Made by a program: the position numbers and the translations under genes. Source: an uncultured Bacteroidota bacterium (GTDB lineage Bacteria; Bacteroidota; Bacteroidia; Chitinophagales; Saprospiraceae). From it: 6,443 nucleotides of DNA. Positions 1 through 5,680 of this stretch are shown here, one piece after another; positions within the stretch are counted from its first letter, which is position 1; every line of letters starts with the position of its first letter. The stretch covers positions 1-6,443 of the forward strand of contig CALEIL010000444.1 of NCBI GenBank assembly GCA_937876435.1. Direction: 5' to 3'. The notes under the pieces were generated by a model. That model saw only the letters and a list, made by a program, of their open reading frames with translations, did not search any database and was not told the DNA's origin.

Positions 1-64
1 CAACGATGAGATGGCTCAAAAGATCCAGAATGAAATTAAAATTTTTGTCTTGACAGAGCACTAG
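1..64 (+). CDS. C-terminal end of an unidentified protein (partial)
   Basis: An open frame enters from the left edge (first whole codon at position 2) and stops at TAG 62-64. It encodes about 20 residues ending in KIQNEIKIFVLTEH. The alternation of charged and hydrophobic residues looks like a real amphipathic C-terminal helix or strand, and the frame runs to 64 where the leftward regulator gene ends at 84, a normal convergent arrangement with a 19-bp gap. The fragment is too short to assign a family. It could also be a chance open frame, since 20 codons is weak evidence. Confidence 0.45.
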   Translation, partial: NDEMAQKIQNEIKIFVLTEH

Positions 65-83
65 AGTAGAAACCACGATAAAT

Positions 84-722
84 TTATTCCAGATCCAGGG
101 TAGCCATTTCCCCGCGGTGCAAATGAGCCTTTAGCGCTTGTTTGCCCTCTTCAAAATTCCTGCTTCTGATAGCGGCCAGGATCCGCCTGTGTTCTTTGTC
201 GGTCTGTTCGTAATCATTCATATGGGAATAAACCTCGTCCAATTTTAGATGAAACAGGGGGATATTGCTTGAATGGTAGGCTTCCATCAATCTCTGATTC
301 CGGGAATACAGCATAATCGTCTCATGAAATTTCATGTCTGCTTCGAGTGCTCCGTTCAGATATCCTCCTTCGACCATATTGGTAAAATCCTCGCAAATTT
401 TCGTCAAAACATCGATCTCCTCACCGGTCATCTTTTCAATAGCGAGACGCAAAGCCCCTACTTCCAAAATCTCCCTGATTTCCCGGATCTCGCGGACGTT
501 GGCTGCCGTGATGGATTTTATATAATATCCGCCCCTTTCGCCCATGACGACGAGATGTTCGCCCAACAATCGGGTCAGCGCCTCCCGTACGGCTGTCCGG
601 CTAACCTTCAGTTTTTTGGCCCAATCTCCTTCGATCAGTCGTGTCCCTGCAGGAATCTGGTGGGACAGGATCTTTTTTCGAATCTCGAGGTATACGACAT
701 GGGATAAAGAATCTGGTTTCAT
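84..722 (-). CDS. GntR-family transcription regulator, FadR/FCD type
   Basis: This is a 212-residue DNA-binding regulator of the GntR superfamily, FCD (FadR C-terminal) subfamily. Residues 5-70 form the winged helix-turn-helix; the recognition segment reads WAKKLKVSRTAVREALTRL (34-52), very close to the family signature, followed by the wing ERGGYYIKSI (62-71). Residues about 78-205 form the all-helical FCD effector domain. Asp129, His133, His178 and His200 are at the places where FCD proteins bind a metal ion that helps hold a small carboxylate ligand, so an organic acid or sugar acid is the likely effector. Length is typical. The ATG at 722 fits the family N-terminus. It lies downstream of and in the same direction as the phospholipase gene but has its own promoter-like box and a palindrome directly upstream, pointing to autoregulation. 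The ligand and target genes cannot be told from the sequence. Confidence 0.93.
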   Translation of the reverse strand: MKPDSLSHVVYLEIRKKILSHQIPAGTRLIEGDWAKKLKVSRTAVREALTRLLGEHLVVMGERGGYYIKSITAANVREIREIREILEVGALRLAIEKMTGEEIDVLTKICEDFTNMVEGGYLNGALEADMKFHETIMLYSRNQRLMEAYHSSNIPLFHLKLDEVYSHMNDYEQTDKEHRRILAAIRSRNFEEGKQALKAHLHRGEMATLDLE

Positions 723-728
723 ATGCTA

Positions 729-740
729 TTTGTATACAAA
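729..740. promoter_or_regulatory. Probable GntR operator, perfect palindrome TTTGTATACAAA
   Basis: A perfect 12-bp palindrome TTTGTATACAAA lies 6 bp upstream of the regulator's ATG. FCD-type GntR proteins commonly bind short palindromes with a GTATAC or GGTATACC core (for example the UxuR/ExuR sites), so the shape fits. It overlaps the candidate -7 box at 737-744, so a bound dimer would block transcription of the regulator gene. Binding by this particular protein is inferred. Confidence 0.6.
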
Positions 741-744
741 AATA
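737..744 (-). promoter_or_regulatory. Candidate -7 box of the gntR gene (TATTTTTG)
   Basis: Read on the minus strand, 744-737 is TATTTTTG, a full match to the Bacteroidota -7 consensus TAnnTTTG, 14 bp before the ATG. A TTG at 762-760 could be the -33 element, but the 15-bp spacer is shorter than usual, so support rests mainly on the -7 box and its position. Confidence 0.4.
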
Positions 745-776
745 AGGATAATTCCCGGACAAGATAACTTATTCTT

Positions 777-804
777 GATTAATGATGCTTGTGGCATAAT
801 AATC
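777..804 (-). terminator. Hairpin downstream of the phospholipase gene, possible 3' end
   Basis: On the minus-strand RNA this segment pairs GATTA with TAATC (outer stem) and ATGC with GCAT (inner stem), separated by a small internal loop and closed by the loop CACAA. It begins about 30 nt after the phospholipase stop. There is no U-tract after it, so it is at best a weak or factor-assisted terminator, or an RNA-stabilising 3' structure. Confidence 0.25.
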
Positions 805-807
805 CTT

Positions 808-836
808 CACACCCACTCTCACACTCACACCCACTC
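808..836. repeat. Low-complexity CA-rich direct repeat at the phospholipase stop
   Basis: Two exact copies of the 11-mer CACACCCACTC (808-818 and 826-836) are separated by a related CA/CT spacer, making a G/T-rich tract on the minus strand. The second copy contains the phospholipase stop codon (837-835). It looks like a microsatellite-like expansion. No function is apparent. Confidence 0.6.
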
Positions 837-3003
837 ACATCCCCATCGCCGGATCGCTGATACTGTCCACACCGGTTTCCAATCTACCGGCCAGGCGATA
901 CATAAATTCCGCGCTACTATGTAACGTAAAATCATACCAATTCCCGCTTTTATCCAACGACCATTCCAACCGCAAAGAGTGAGATGGTTCGAGATCCCGG
1001 GGATCCAATCCAGCGTATCCATACGCGTTATCTTTCATTGAAATTTTGAGGCGTTCTGCTCCCTGGTTCGTAATATTGACGTAGATTTTGGTGTTCTTCT
1101 CATCAAAATCGATATCAGTCTGGAGGAAGGATTTCGAAATATTCCCTTTGAGTTTTCTGAAAAATCCATTGGGCCCATACACTTCCAGATCATACGATCC
1201 CGCTTGTGCTTCAGTATTCCATTCATCCGTCAGTTCCTTGCCCGCTTCTACCGTATACCGTCTGGGGATAAGATCCAGATGGTGCAGGTCGTATACATGA
1301 AATACTACCCCGGCCTCCCCTGTATTCTGAAAACTCAATCGAACCGAATCCTGATCCGTGAAATCATAATTTACATGGAGTTTGTACGGTAGTGCTCTGG
1401 AATAACGACTCCCCAATTCCTGGTATAATGGGGTCGGAGTTTCAGGCGGACTGGCCAGGGGCAACAACCGCGAAGCTGCATCCAGGGAGGCGTGATTGCT
1501 GGTATCGGGCATATCTGGAAAATGGGGATCGTTGGGTGTTTCGAAATCAAAGGCTGAGACCAGATCACTGGCAATGGCCCGATGCCATGGGCTGATGGCC
1601 GGGAGGGTCACTCCAAATCTTTTTTCGATAAACTGGCCGACCGATGTATGATCTGCCACCTCCGAATGCACCCATCCACCCCTGGACCACGGTGACACGA
1701 TATATAAAGGTACTCTCGGGCCAAACCCCCATGGTCTGATAGGCCCCGAAATCGTATCGCGTTCATCCAGGTATTGCCGGTAGGGAACCTCCTCCCCTTC
1801 CCTGAGTGTTTCCCGGGCAGCATCGCTGTCCTCTTTGCCGCTGTTAAAATACATCCCGGAAAGATCGAGGGTTGATTTGCCCATCAAGTTGCCATCCGCA
1901 TCGTAGGACGGAACGGCCGGGGCCGGGATATGATCGAACAACCCGTTGTTTTCATCAAAGGTCAGAAAAAATACGGTTTTGCTCCATACGTCCGGATTGG
2001 TCGTCAGCGCTTCCAGCACCTGGTGGATAAAATCACCTCCACGATACGGACTGGACGGAGCTCCGGGATGTTCAGAATCATCTTTAGAGGGCAATACCCA
2101 GCTCACCGCCGGCAGCGTTCCCTGTACCACGTGTTCTTTTAAGTCCTCCAAAGTCCATTCTTTCATACCATTCTCATAAATCGCAGAACCAGGTTTGGCT
2201 TTTCGAAAACTCTCAAAAGCCAGGCAACCATGCATGGCCCCCGTCCAGTTGTTATTGGGATCCTGGTATATTCTCCAGCTAATACCCGCTTCTTCCAATA
2301 CGTCGGGTATGGTAGGCCATGTGAACGCATTGCCCTGGTAGGTGTATCCCGGCTCCGGCATTTCCCCTTTGATCCAGCAACGCAGGTTGACCGGTTCGGA
2401 ATCCACATCAGTACAATTGACTCCGGCTGCCCGTTTGTCGGGATCAAAATTGGACCCGGACCAGAAAATGATCCTGTTGGGATCGGTGCCCGTGGCGACA
2501 GAACAATGGTAGGCATCCGACGCAGTAAACGACTCCGCCAGAGCGTATTGGAAGGGGATTTCTTCCCTGGTATAATAAGCCATCGAATACGGCGTCTTGT
2601 ACAACGGCCAGTAACCGTATTTCCCCTGATTCCAGGCAGCCTGCATATCGGGGAAATTGTGAGGCGTTCCCTTGATAAATCCGGCGTTGGAAGAATTTTT
2701 ATCCGCGTGGTACGGTGGGACAATTTTCTCACCATCCGATTGATGAAAGACCCGCTCCCCACTTTCAAGCGGTATGGGAAACCTGTCTCCATATCCCCGC
2801 ATTCCTCTCATCGTTCCAAAATAATGGTCGAAGGACCGATTCTCCTGCATTAGAATCACGATGTGTTCTACATCTTCTATGGATCCTTTGACATTGTTCG
2901 CTTCCACTGCCAGAGCTTTCTGGATCAATGCCGGCCAGGATAGGGCAACAGCACCGGAGGCAGCGGTTATCTGAATAAATTTTCTACGGTCGATTTTGGT
3001 CAT
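835..3003 (-). CDS. Phosphocholine-specific phospholipase C, Tat-exported (PlcN/PlcH family)
   Basis: This 722-residue enzyme should split phosphatidylcholine (or sphingomyelin) into diacylglycerol and phosphocholine outside the cytoplasm. The start at 3003 gives a Tat signal peptide: DRRKFIQ at 5-11, a hydrophobic stretch (12-27), and a likely cleavage after ALA (30-32). An in-frame ATG at 3057 would put 18 extra residues before the twin arginine and is unlikely. The catalytic phosphoesterase domain spans about 43-500, with QENRSFDHYFGT (53-64), TPHNFPDM (113-120), DSEHPG (309-314) and the metal-binding DENNGLFDH (350-358). Two C-terminal DUF756-type beta domains follow (about 539-625 and 628-722). 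The protein ends in SISDPAMGM, close to the usual end of this family. Length matches PlcN/PlcH of Pseudomonas (about 690-730). Whether it is haemolytic, or acts to collect phosphate or choline, cannot be decided here; no plcR-like chaperone gene is adjacent. Confidence 0.95.
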   Translation of the reverse strand: MTKIDRRKFIQITAASGAVALSWPALIQKALAVEANNVKGSIEDVEHIVILMQENRSFDHYFGTMRGMRGYGDRFPIPLESGERVFHQSDGEKIVPPYHADKNSSNAGFIKGTPHNFPDMQAAWNQGKYGYWPLYKTPYSMAYYTREEIPFQYALAESFTASDAYHCSVATGTDPNRIIFWSGSNFDPDKRAAGVNCTDVDSEPVNLRCWIKGEMPEPGYTYQGNAFTWPTIPDVLEEAGISWRIYQDPNNNWTGAMHGCLAFESFRKAKPGSAIYENGMKEWTLEDLKEHVVQGTLPAVSWVLPSKDDSEHPGAPSSPYRGGDFIHQVLEALTTNPDVWSKTVFFLTFDENNGLFDHIPAPAVPSYDADGNLMGKSTLDLSGMYFNSGKEDSDAARETLREGEEVPYRQYLDERDTISGPIRPWGFGPRVPLYIVSPWSRGGWVHSEVADHTSVGQFIEKRFGVTLPAISPWHRAIASDLVSAFDFETPNDPHFPDMPDTSNHASLDAASRLLPLASPPETPTPLYQELGSRYSRALPYKLHVNYDFTDQDSVRLSFQNTGEAGVVFHVYDLHHLDLIPRRYTVEAGKELTDEWNTEAQAGSYDLEVYGPNGFFRKLKGNISKSFLQTDIDFDEKNTKIYVNITNQGAERLKISMKDNAYGYAGLDPRDLEPSHSLRLEWSLDKSGNWYDFTLHSSAEFMYRLAGRLETGVDSISDPAMGM

Positions 3004-3053
3004 AATTAATGATACTTTGAAGTTCAAAAAAACGTTTCCGGAATACCTTGTTA

Positions 3054-3092
3054 CCATCCCGAAGGATGGCTCTTCCAGGGCAGGAGTCCTTC
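3054..3092 (-). promoter_or_regulatory. Structured leader of the phospholipase mRNA with two exclusive hairpins
   Basis: On the minus-strand RNA, CCAUCC (3069-3064) pairs perfectly with GGAUGG (3059-3054) around UUCG, giving the very stable C(UUCG)G tetraloop hairpin. The same bases can instead join another stem: GAAGGA (3092-3087) plus CUC (3086-3084) pairs with GAG (3072-3070) and UCCUUC (3066-3061) around a CCA bulge. The two forms share 3069-3061, so they cannot coexist. The element is 51 nt before the ATG at 3003. A regulatory role is inferred; no U-tract follows the tetraloop, so it is not an intrinsic terminator. Confidence 0.4.
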
Positions 3093-3182
3093 ACAAGATA
3101 AGATAAAAGTATCCAATCTTCCTTCGATGAAGTTTAAGATAATGAAAAGTATTTGAAGTGAGACGAATCGAAATCGTGTAAA

Positions 3183-3200
3183 TTCAGACGGTCTGATGAA
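3183..3200. promoter_or_regulatory. Operator-like palindrome TCAGAC-G-GTCTGA
   Basis: A perfect inverted repeat, TCAGAC and GTCTGA around a single G (3184-3196), lies in the divergent region between the phospholipase and cupin genes. TTCA and TGAA (3183-3186 and 3197-3200) give further outer symmetry. It sits just after the candidate phospholipase -7 box (3213-3206), about where transcription would start, a position typical of a repressor site. The binding protein is unknown. Confidence 0.4.
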
Positions 3201-3205
3201 CAAAC

Positions 3206-3213
3206 CAAACTTA
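3206..3213 (-). promoter_or_regulatory. Candidate -7 box of the phospholipase gene (TAAGTTTG)
   Basis: The minus strand reads TAAGTTTG from 3213 to 3206, a full match to TAnnTTTG. No clear -33 TTTG is found at the expected distance, so this is a suggestion only. If used, the leader before the ATG would be almost 200 nt and would contain the 3054-3092 structure. Confidence 0.3.
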
Positions 3214-3240
3214 AGGCTGTATTATCTGTATGCACTTTGG

Positions 3241-3254
3241 TATACTATAGTATA
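3241..3254. promoter_or_regulatory. Perfect AT-rich palindrome TATACTATAGTATA upstream of the cupin gene
   Basis: A 14-bp perfect palindrome ends 42 bp before the cupin ATG at 3297. It is preceded by TTTGG, so the left half reads TTTGGTATAC, which resembles the TTTGTATAC half of the gntR operator. It may be an operator or part of the core promoter of the cupin gene. AT-rich palindromes also arise by chance. Confidence 0.35.
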
Positions 3255-3296
3255 TTGGAGTTTTGCAACAACAGACTGTACGGTATGGACACTATT

Positions 3297-3800
3297 ATGA
3301 ACACTATCGAAGTAATAAAAGAGAAGCTAAATCTTAAACCTCATCCGGAAGGAGGATTCTACAGGGAGTCTTACCGAAGCAGGGACTACATTCATCAGGA
3401 TAGTTTACCCCCGGAATATAAAGATCAAAGGCATTATTCTACCTGTATTTATTATTTGTTGACGTTAGGAAATTTTTCAGCCTTCCATCGCATCCGTCAG
3501 GATGAAATCTGGCATTTTTACGATGGTACAGCCATCCAGCTTCACACTATATCACCCGAGGGTCAATATCAAAAACATAGCATCGGCCGGAATATTATAT
3601 ACGGTGAATTTCCCCAACTGATCGTTCCTGGCGGTCATTGGTTTGCAGCGGAAGTCACTGTCCCAAATTCGTATGCCCTGGTCGGTTGTACGGTCTCTCC
3701 GGGTTTCCACTTCGATGACTTTGAACTGGGAAATCGAAACGAATTGATCGACCGTTTTCCGAAACACCGCGAAGTGATTATTCGACTAAGCCGGAGTTGA
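3297..3800 (+). CDS. Cupin_5 (DUF985) family protein
   Basis: This is a 167-residue single-domain protein of the cupin_5 (DUF985) family; the biological role of the family is not well established, with sugar-epimerase-like and metal-cupin functions suggested. Family signatures are plain: HPEGGFYRESYRS (16-28), STCIYYLL (48-55), FSAFHRIRQDEIWHFYDG (60-77), with His64, Glu70 and His73 as likely metal or active-site residues in the cupin pocket, then PQLIVPGGHWFAAE and YALVGCTVSPGFHFDDFEL near the C-terminus. The start at 3297 matches the usual N-terminus; an ATG at 3285 adds MDTI, and a TTG at 3237 is unlikely. No Shine-Dalgarno sequence is visible. It is divergent from the phospholipase gene, and a hairpin overlaps its stop, so it appears to be a single-gene unit. 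Confidence 0.9.
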   Translation: MNTIEVIKEKLNLKPHPEGGFYRESYRSRDYIHQDSLPPEYKDQRHYSTCIYYLLTLGNFSAFHRIRQDEIWHFYDGTAIQLHTISPEGQYQKHSIGRNIIYGEFPQLIVPGGHWFAAEVTVPNSYALVGCTVSPGFHFDDFELGNRNELIDRFPKHREVIIRLSRS

Positions 3801-3819
3801 GAGATACATTTCTCTCCAA
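3797..3819 (+). terminator. Weak terminator-like hairpin at the end of the cupin gene
   Basis: TTG plus AGAGA (3797-3804) pairs with TCTCT and CAA (3811-3819) with one bulged C, closing on the 6-nt loop TACATT. It is followed by TTTGTT. The stem includes the stop codon (3798-3800). The stem is AU-rich and the U-tract is short, so it is only a modest intrinsic terminator candidate. Confidence 0.35.
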
Positions 3820-3958
3820 TTTGTTCAGGCAATATCGGGGACGAAACCCCATTCTCATGCAGATTTTACACTTTCTCACCAAAAAAGTAGTCTTGTCAAT
3901 CGACCATAATCCAGGCAAATGGAAAATATTCATTCGGTCTGGAATGCGGGTTTACTGA

Positions 3959-3972
3959 GAAACGATCGTTTC
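3959..3972. promoter_or_regulatory. Perfect 14-bp palindrome GAAACGATCGTTTC
   Basis: The sequence is identical to its reverse complement over 14 bp, in a non-coding region 100 bp upstream of the candidate -7 box of the BKACE operon. The mixed base composition makes chance less likely than for an AT-only palindrome. It is a plausible operator or activator site; the protein is unknown. Confidence 0.4.
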
Positions 3973-4071
3973 CCCCATGCCGGGACAGGACATTCAACCA
4001 TAAAATATGACCGAATATTATCTTTTTTGATCATATATTACATATTCAATAATTTACTAATGTATATAAAC

Positions 4072-4079
4072 TATGTTTG
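4072..4079 (+). promoter_or_regulatory. Candidate -7 box of the BKACE operon (TATGTTTG)
   Basis: TATGTTTG fully matches the Bacteroidota -7 consensus TAnnTTTG and lies in the AT-rich stretch before the operon. Transcription would begin near 4086, giving a leader of about 47 nt to the ATG at 4133. A clear -33 TTTG is not seen at the usual spacing. Confidence 0.45.
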
Positions 4080-4132
4080 GATGATTAACTCCTTTTTTGA
4101 AGGAATGTGGAAGCTCAACCAAACGATTCTTT

Positions 4133-4981
4133 ATGCGACCCTATATCATCAATTTTACGCCGACGGGAATGATCCCCACCCCTTCCATGACTCCCCACGT
4201 CCCCGTCTCTCCGCAGGAGGTTATCGATGAAGTGCTCGAAGCCCGGCAATATGGGGTATCTATCGTACACCTCCATGCCAGGAATAGCGAAGGCAAGCCT
4301 GCCTGGCAAAAGGAAATATATGCGGAAATCATTGAAGGAATCCGGGCCATAGATGGGTATAATTCAGATTCACTGATTATCTGCGTCTCCACTAGCGGGC
4401 GAAACTGGCCTGAATTTGAACAGAGGTCTGATTGCCTTGAATTGACCGGACTTGCCAGGCCTGATATGGCCAGCCTCACGCTTAGTTCACTCAATTTCAC
4501 ATCAGGGGCCAGCGTCAACAGTCCGAAAATGATCCAGAACCTCGCCTCCACCATGGCAGAGAGGGGCATAAAACCTGAACTGGAAATATTCGATCCCGGA
4601 ATGATCAATTATGCCAGGTATCTACATAGAAAGGGAATGATTCATCCACCGTTTTATTTTAATATAATTATGGGCAATATTGCAGGTACACAACCAGGAT
4701 TGCTGGATGCAGGGTATATATTGTCTCAATTGCCGGAAAATTCTGTATGGGCTTTTGGAGGGATCGGCCCGGCTCAACTCCGGATGAATACCATCGGTAT
4801 CCTGTATGGTGGTGGAATCCGGATCGGATTGGAGGATAATTTATATTGGGATGAAGAAGGGACCATTCTGGCTTCCAATTTGCAATTACTGGATCGAATC
4901 ACCCAAATCGGTCGTCAGTTGCAGGCCACTCCATTAACTCCCAGACAGACCAGGCACAAATTAGCAATCAATCTGATATGA
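4133..4981 (+). CDS. Beta-keto acid cleavage enzyme (BKACE, DUF849 family)
   Basis: This 282-residue TIM-barrel metalloenzyme is of the DUF849 family, whose members react a beta-keto acid with acetyl-CoA to give acetoacetate and a new acyl-CoA. The founding member is Kce (3-keto-5-aminohexanoate cleavage enzyme of lysine fermentation). From ATG 4133 the protein opens with the family start MRPYIINFTPTGMIPT. The zinc ligands HLH are at 46-48, the same numbers as in Kce. RIGLED (230-235) supplies Arg230, Glu234 and Asp235, equivalent to Kce Arg226, Glu230 and Asp231. PELEIFD (148-154) and FGGIG (208-212) are also family motifs. The loop VSTSGRNWPEFEQR (85-98) marks a subgroup distinct from Kce, and residue 14 is Ile where Kce has the substrate-binding Glu. 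Substrate is therefore unknown and probably not 3-keto-5-aminohexanoate. A TTG at 4097 would add 12 residues and is disfavoured. Its stop overlaps the next start as ATGA, so it is the first gene of a glycan-type operon. Confidence 0.92.
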   Translation: MRPYIINFTPTGMIPTPSMTPHVPVSPQEVIDEVLEARQYGVSIVHLHARNSEGKPAWQKEIYAEIIEGIRAIDGYNSDSLIICVSTSGRNWPEFEQRSDCLELTGLARPDMASLTLSSLNFTSGASVNSPKMIQNLASTMAERGIKPELEIFDPGMINYARYLHRKGMIHPPFYFNIIMGNIAGTQPGLLDAGYILSQLPENSVWAFGGIGPAQLRMNTIGILYGGGIRIGLEDNLYWDEEGTILASNLQLLDRITQIGRQLQATPLTPRQTRHKLAINLI

Positions 4982-5643
4982 GGAAAGTTGTCATTTTTGG
5001 AGATACCAGTTTTGCCGGAATCCTGGCTGAATACATTCATAGCGACACCCAGGACACGGTCGTTGCGTTTACGGTAGATGCTGATTATATCAAAGGTCGG
5101 GGGACCTTCGAAAATCTACCGCTCGTTCCTTTTGACCAGGTAAATAACCTTTTTCCGGCTAACGATCATTATTTGCTGGTGGCTCTTTCGGCCGCGGTTA
5201 AAAGGAAGCATTATAATGCTTTCATTATGGAACAGGCCAGGGTTCTGGGGTATCCGCTCTATTCCTTTGTCCATTCCTCTGCATTCGTCGCGAAATCAGC
5301 CACGTTGGGTGAAAATGTATTGATTTTTCCACAGGCAATCATTGAACCACGAGCTATTATTCACGATGGAGTCATCGTAAGAAGCGGAGCTTACGTGAGT
5401 CACGAAACTGAGATAGGCGCCTATTCATACCTCGCACCCAGAGTTGCTTTTTCAGGAAACGTGGTCACAGGAAAACATTGCTTTTTTGGCACGAATTGCA
5501 CCATTAGAGACCGGTTGAAGATAGGGCACGACGTCGTAGTTGGAGCGGGCGCCGTGATACTGAAAGACCTGAACGATGAAACGGTCATAAAGGCTTCAGA
5601 AAGTCGCATTCTGGACATTGACCGATTCAAATTAACGCTGTAA
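4978..5643 (+). CDS. PglD/NeuD-like sugar acyltransferase (left-handed beta-helix)
   Basis: A 221-residue acyl-CoA-dependent acyltransferase, probably acting on an amino or hydroxyl group of a nucleotide sugar. Residues 1-90 form an N-terminal Rossmann-like domain of PglD type (VVIFGDTSFAGILAEYI) that in relatives binds the nucleotide sugar. Residues about 100-205 are hexapeptide repeats of a left-handed beta-helix (such as ATLGEN, AIIHDG, TEIGAY, NVVTGK, LKIGHD, VVVGAG). His142-Glu143 in VSHETEIG lines up with the catalytic His125-Glu126 pair of PglD. Family members work as trimers with acyl-CoA bound between subunits. The ATG lies within the BKACE stop (ATGA), indicating translational coupling. 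The acyl group is usually acetyl, but longer and hydroxylated acyl groups are known for related enzymes. O-acylation, as suggested for NeuD, is an alternative. Confidence 0.88.
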   Translation: MRKVVIFGDTSFAGILAEYIHSDTQDTVVAFTVDADYIKGRGTFENLPLVPFDQVNNLFPANDHYLLVALSAAVKRKHYNAFIMEQARVLGYPLYSFVHSSAFVAKSATLGENVLIFPQAIIEPRAIIHDGVIVRSGAYVSHETEIGAYSYLAPRVAFSGNVVTGKHCFFGTNCTIRDRLKIGHDVVVGAGAVILKDLNDETVIKASESRILDIDRFKLTL

Positions 5644-5680
5644 TATACACCGAATCTTCCTGCACCTGGAATAAAGAAAC

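Larger units (their letters stand above)
3820..4132. other. Non-coding region upstream of the BKACE operon
   Basis: About 310 bp without a supportable gene. It holds a perfect palindrome (3959-3972), an imperfect long inverted repeat (AATATTC-ATT-CGGTC at 3925-3939 against GACCGAATATT at 4009-4019), a strongly AT-rich stretch (about 4001-4080) and a -7 box (4072-4079). An open frame starting at 3919 crosses it but runs into the BKACE gene in another frame and has no family resemblance. The region is probably the promoter and regulatory area of the operon that follows. Confidence 0.5.

Noticed and set aside
50..82. TTGACA (50-55) followed by GATAAA, resembling a sigma70 promoter
   Set aside because: It lies in the end of the left partial gene and would transcribe antisense into gntR. 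The -10 match is poor, and other promoter candidates in the window are of the TAnnTTTG type.
2163..2853. Long open frames (about 207-209 codons) on both strands inside the phospholipase gene
   Set aside because: Both lie wholly within the phospholipase coding sequence, whose frame has full family motifs. Their translations show no recognisable domain and have the arginine- and proline-rich look of shadow frames.
3055..3057. Upstream ATG that would extend the phospholipase by 18 residues
   Set aside because: The extension lies before the twin-arginine motif, is not signal-like, and its start codon is inside the tetraloop hairpin. The ATG at 3003 gives a standard Tat signal peptide.
3919..4230. 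Open frame of 103 codons with a hydrophobic middle, upstream of and overlapping the BKACE gene
   Set aside because: It overlaps the well-supported BKACE gene by about 100 bp in another frame. The hydrophobic residues come from the AT-rich promoter region, and the end is low-complexity shadow sequence. No family features are seen.
4141..4608. Antisense open frame of 155 codons in the BKACE gene
   Set aside because: It is the reverse-strand shadow of the conserved BKACE frame and has no domain signature or promoter.
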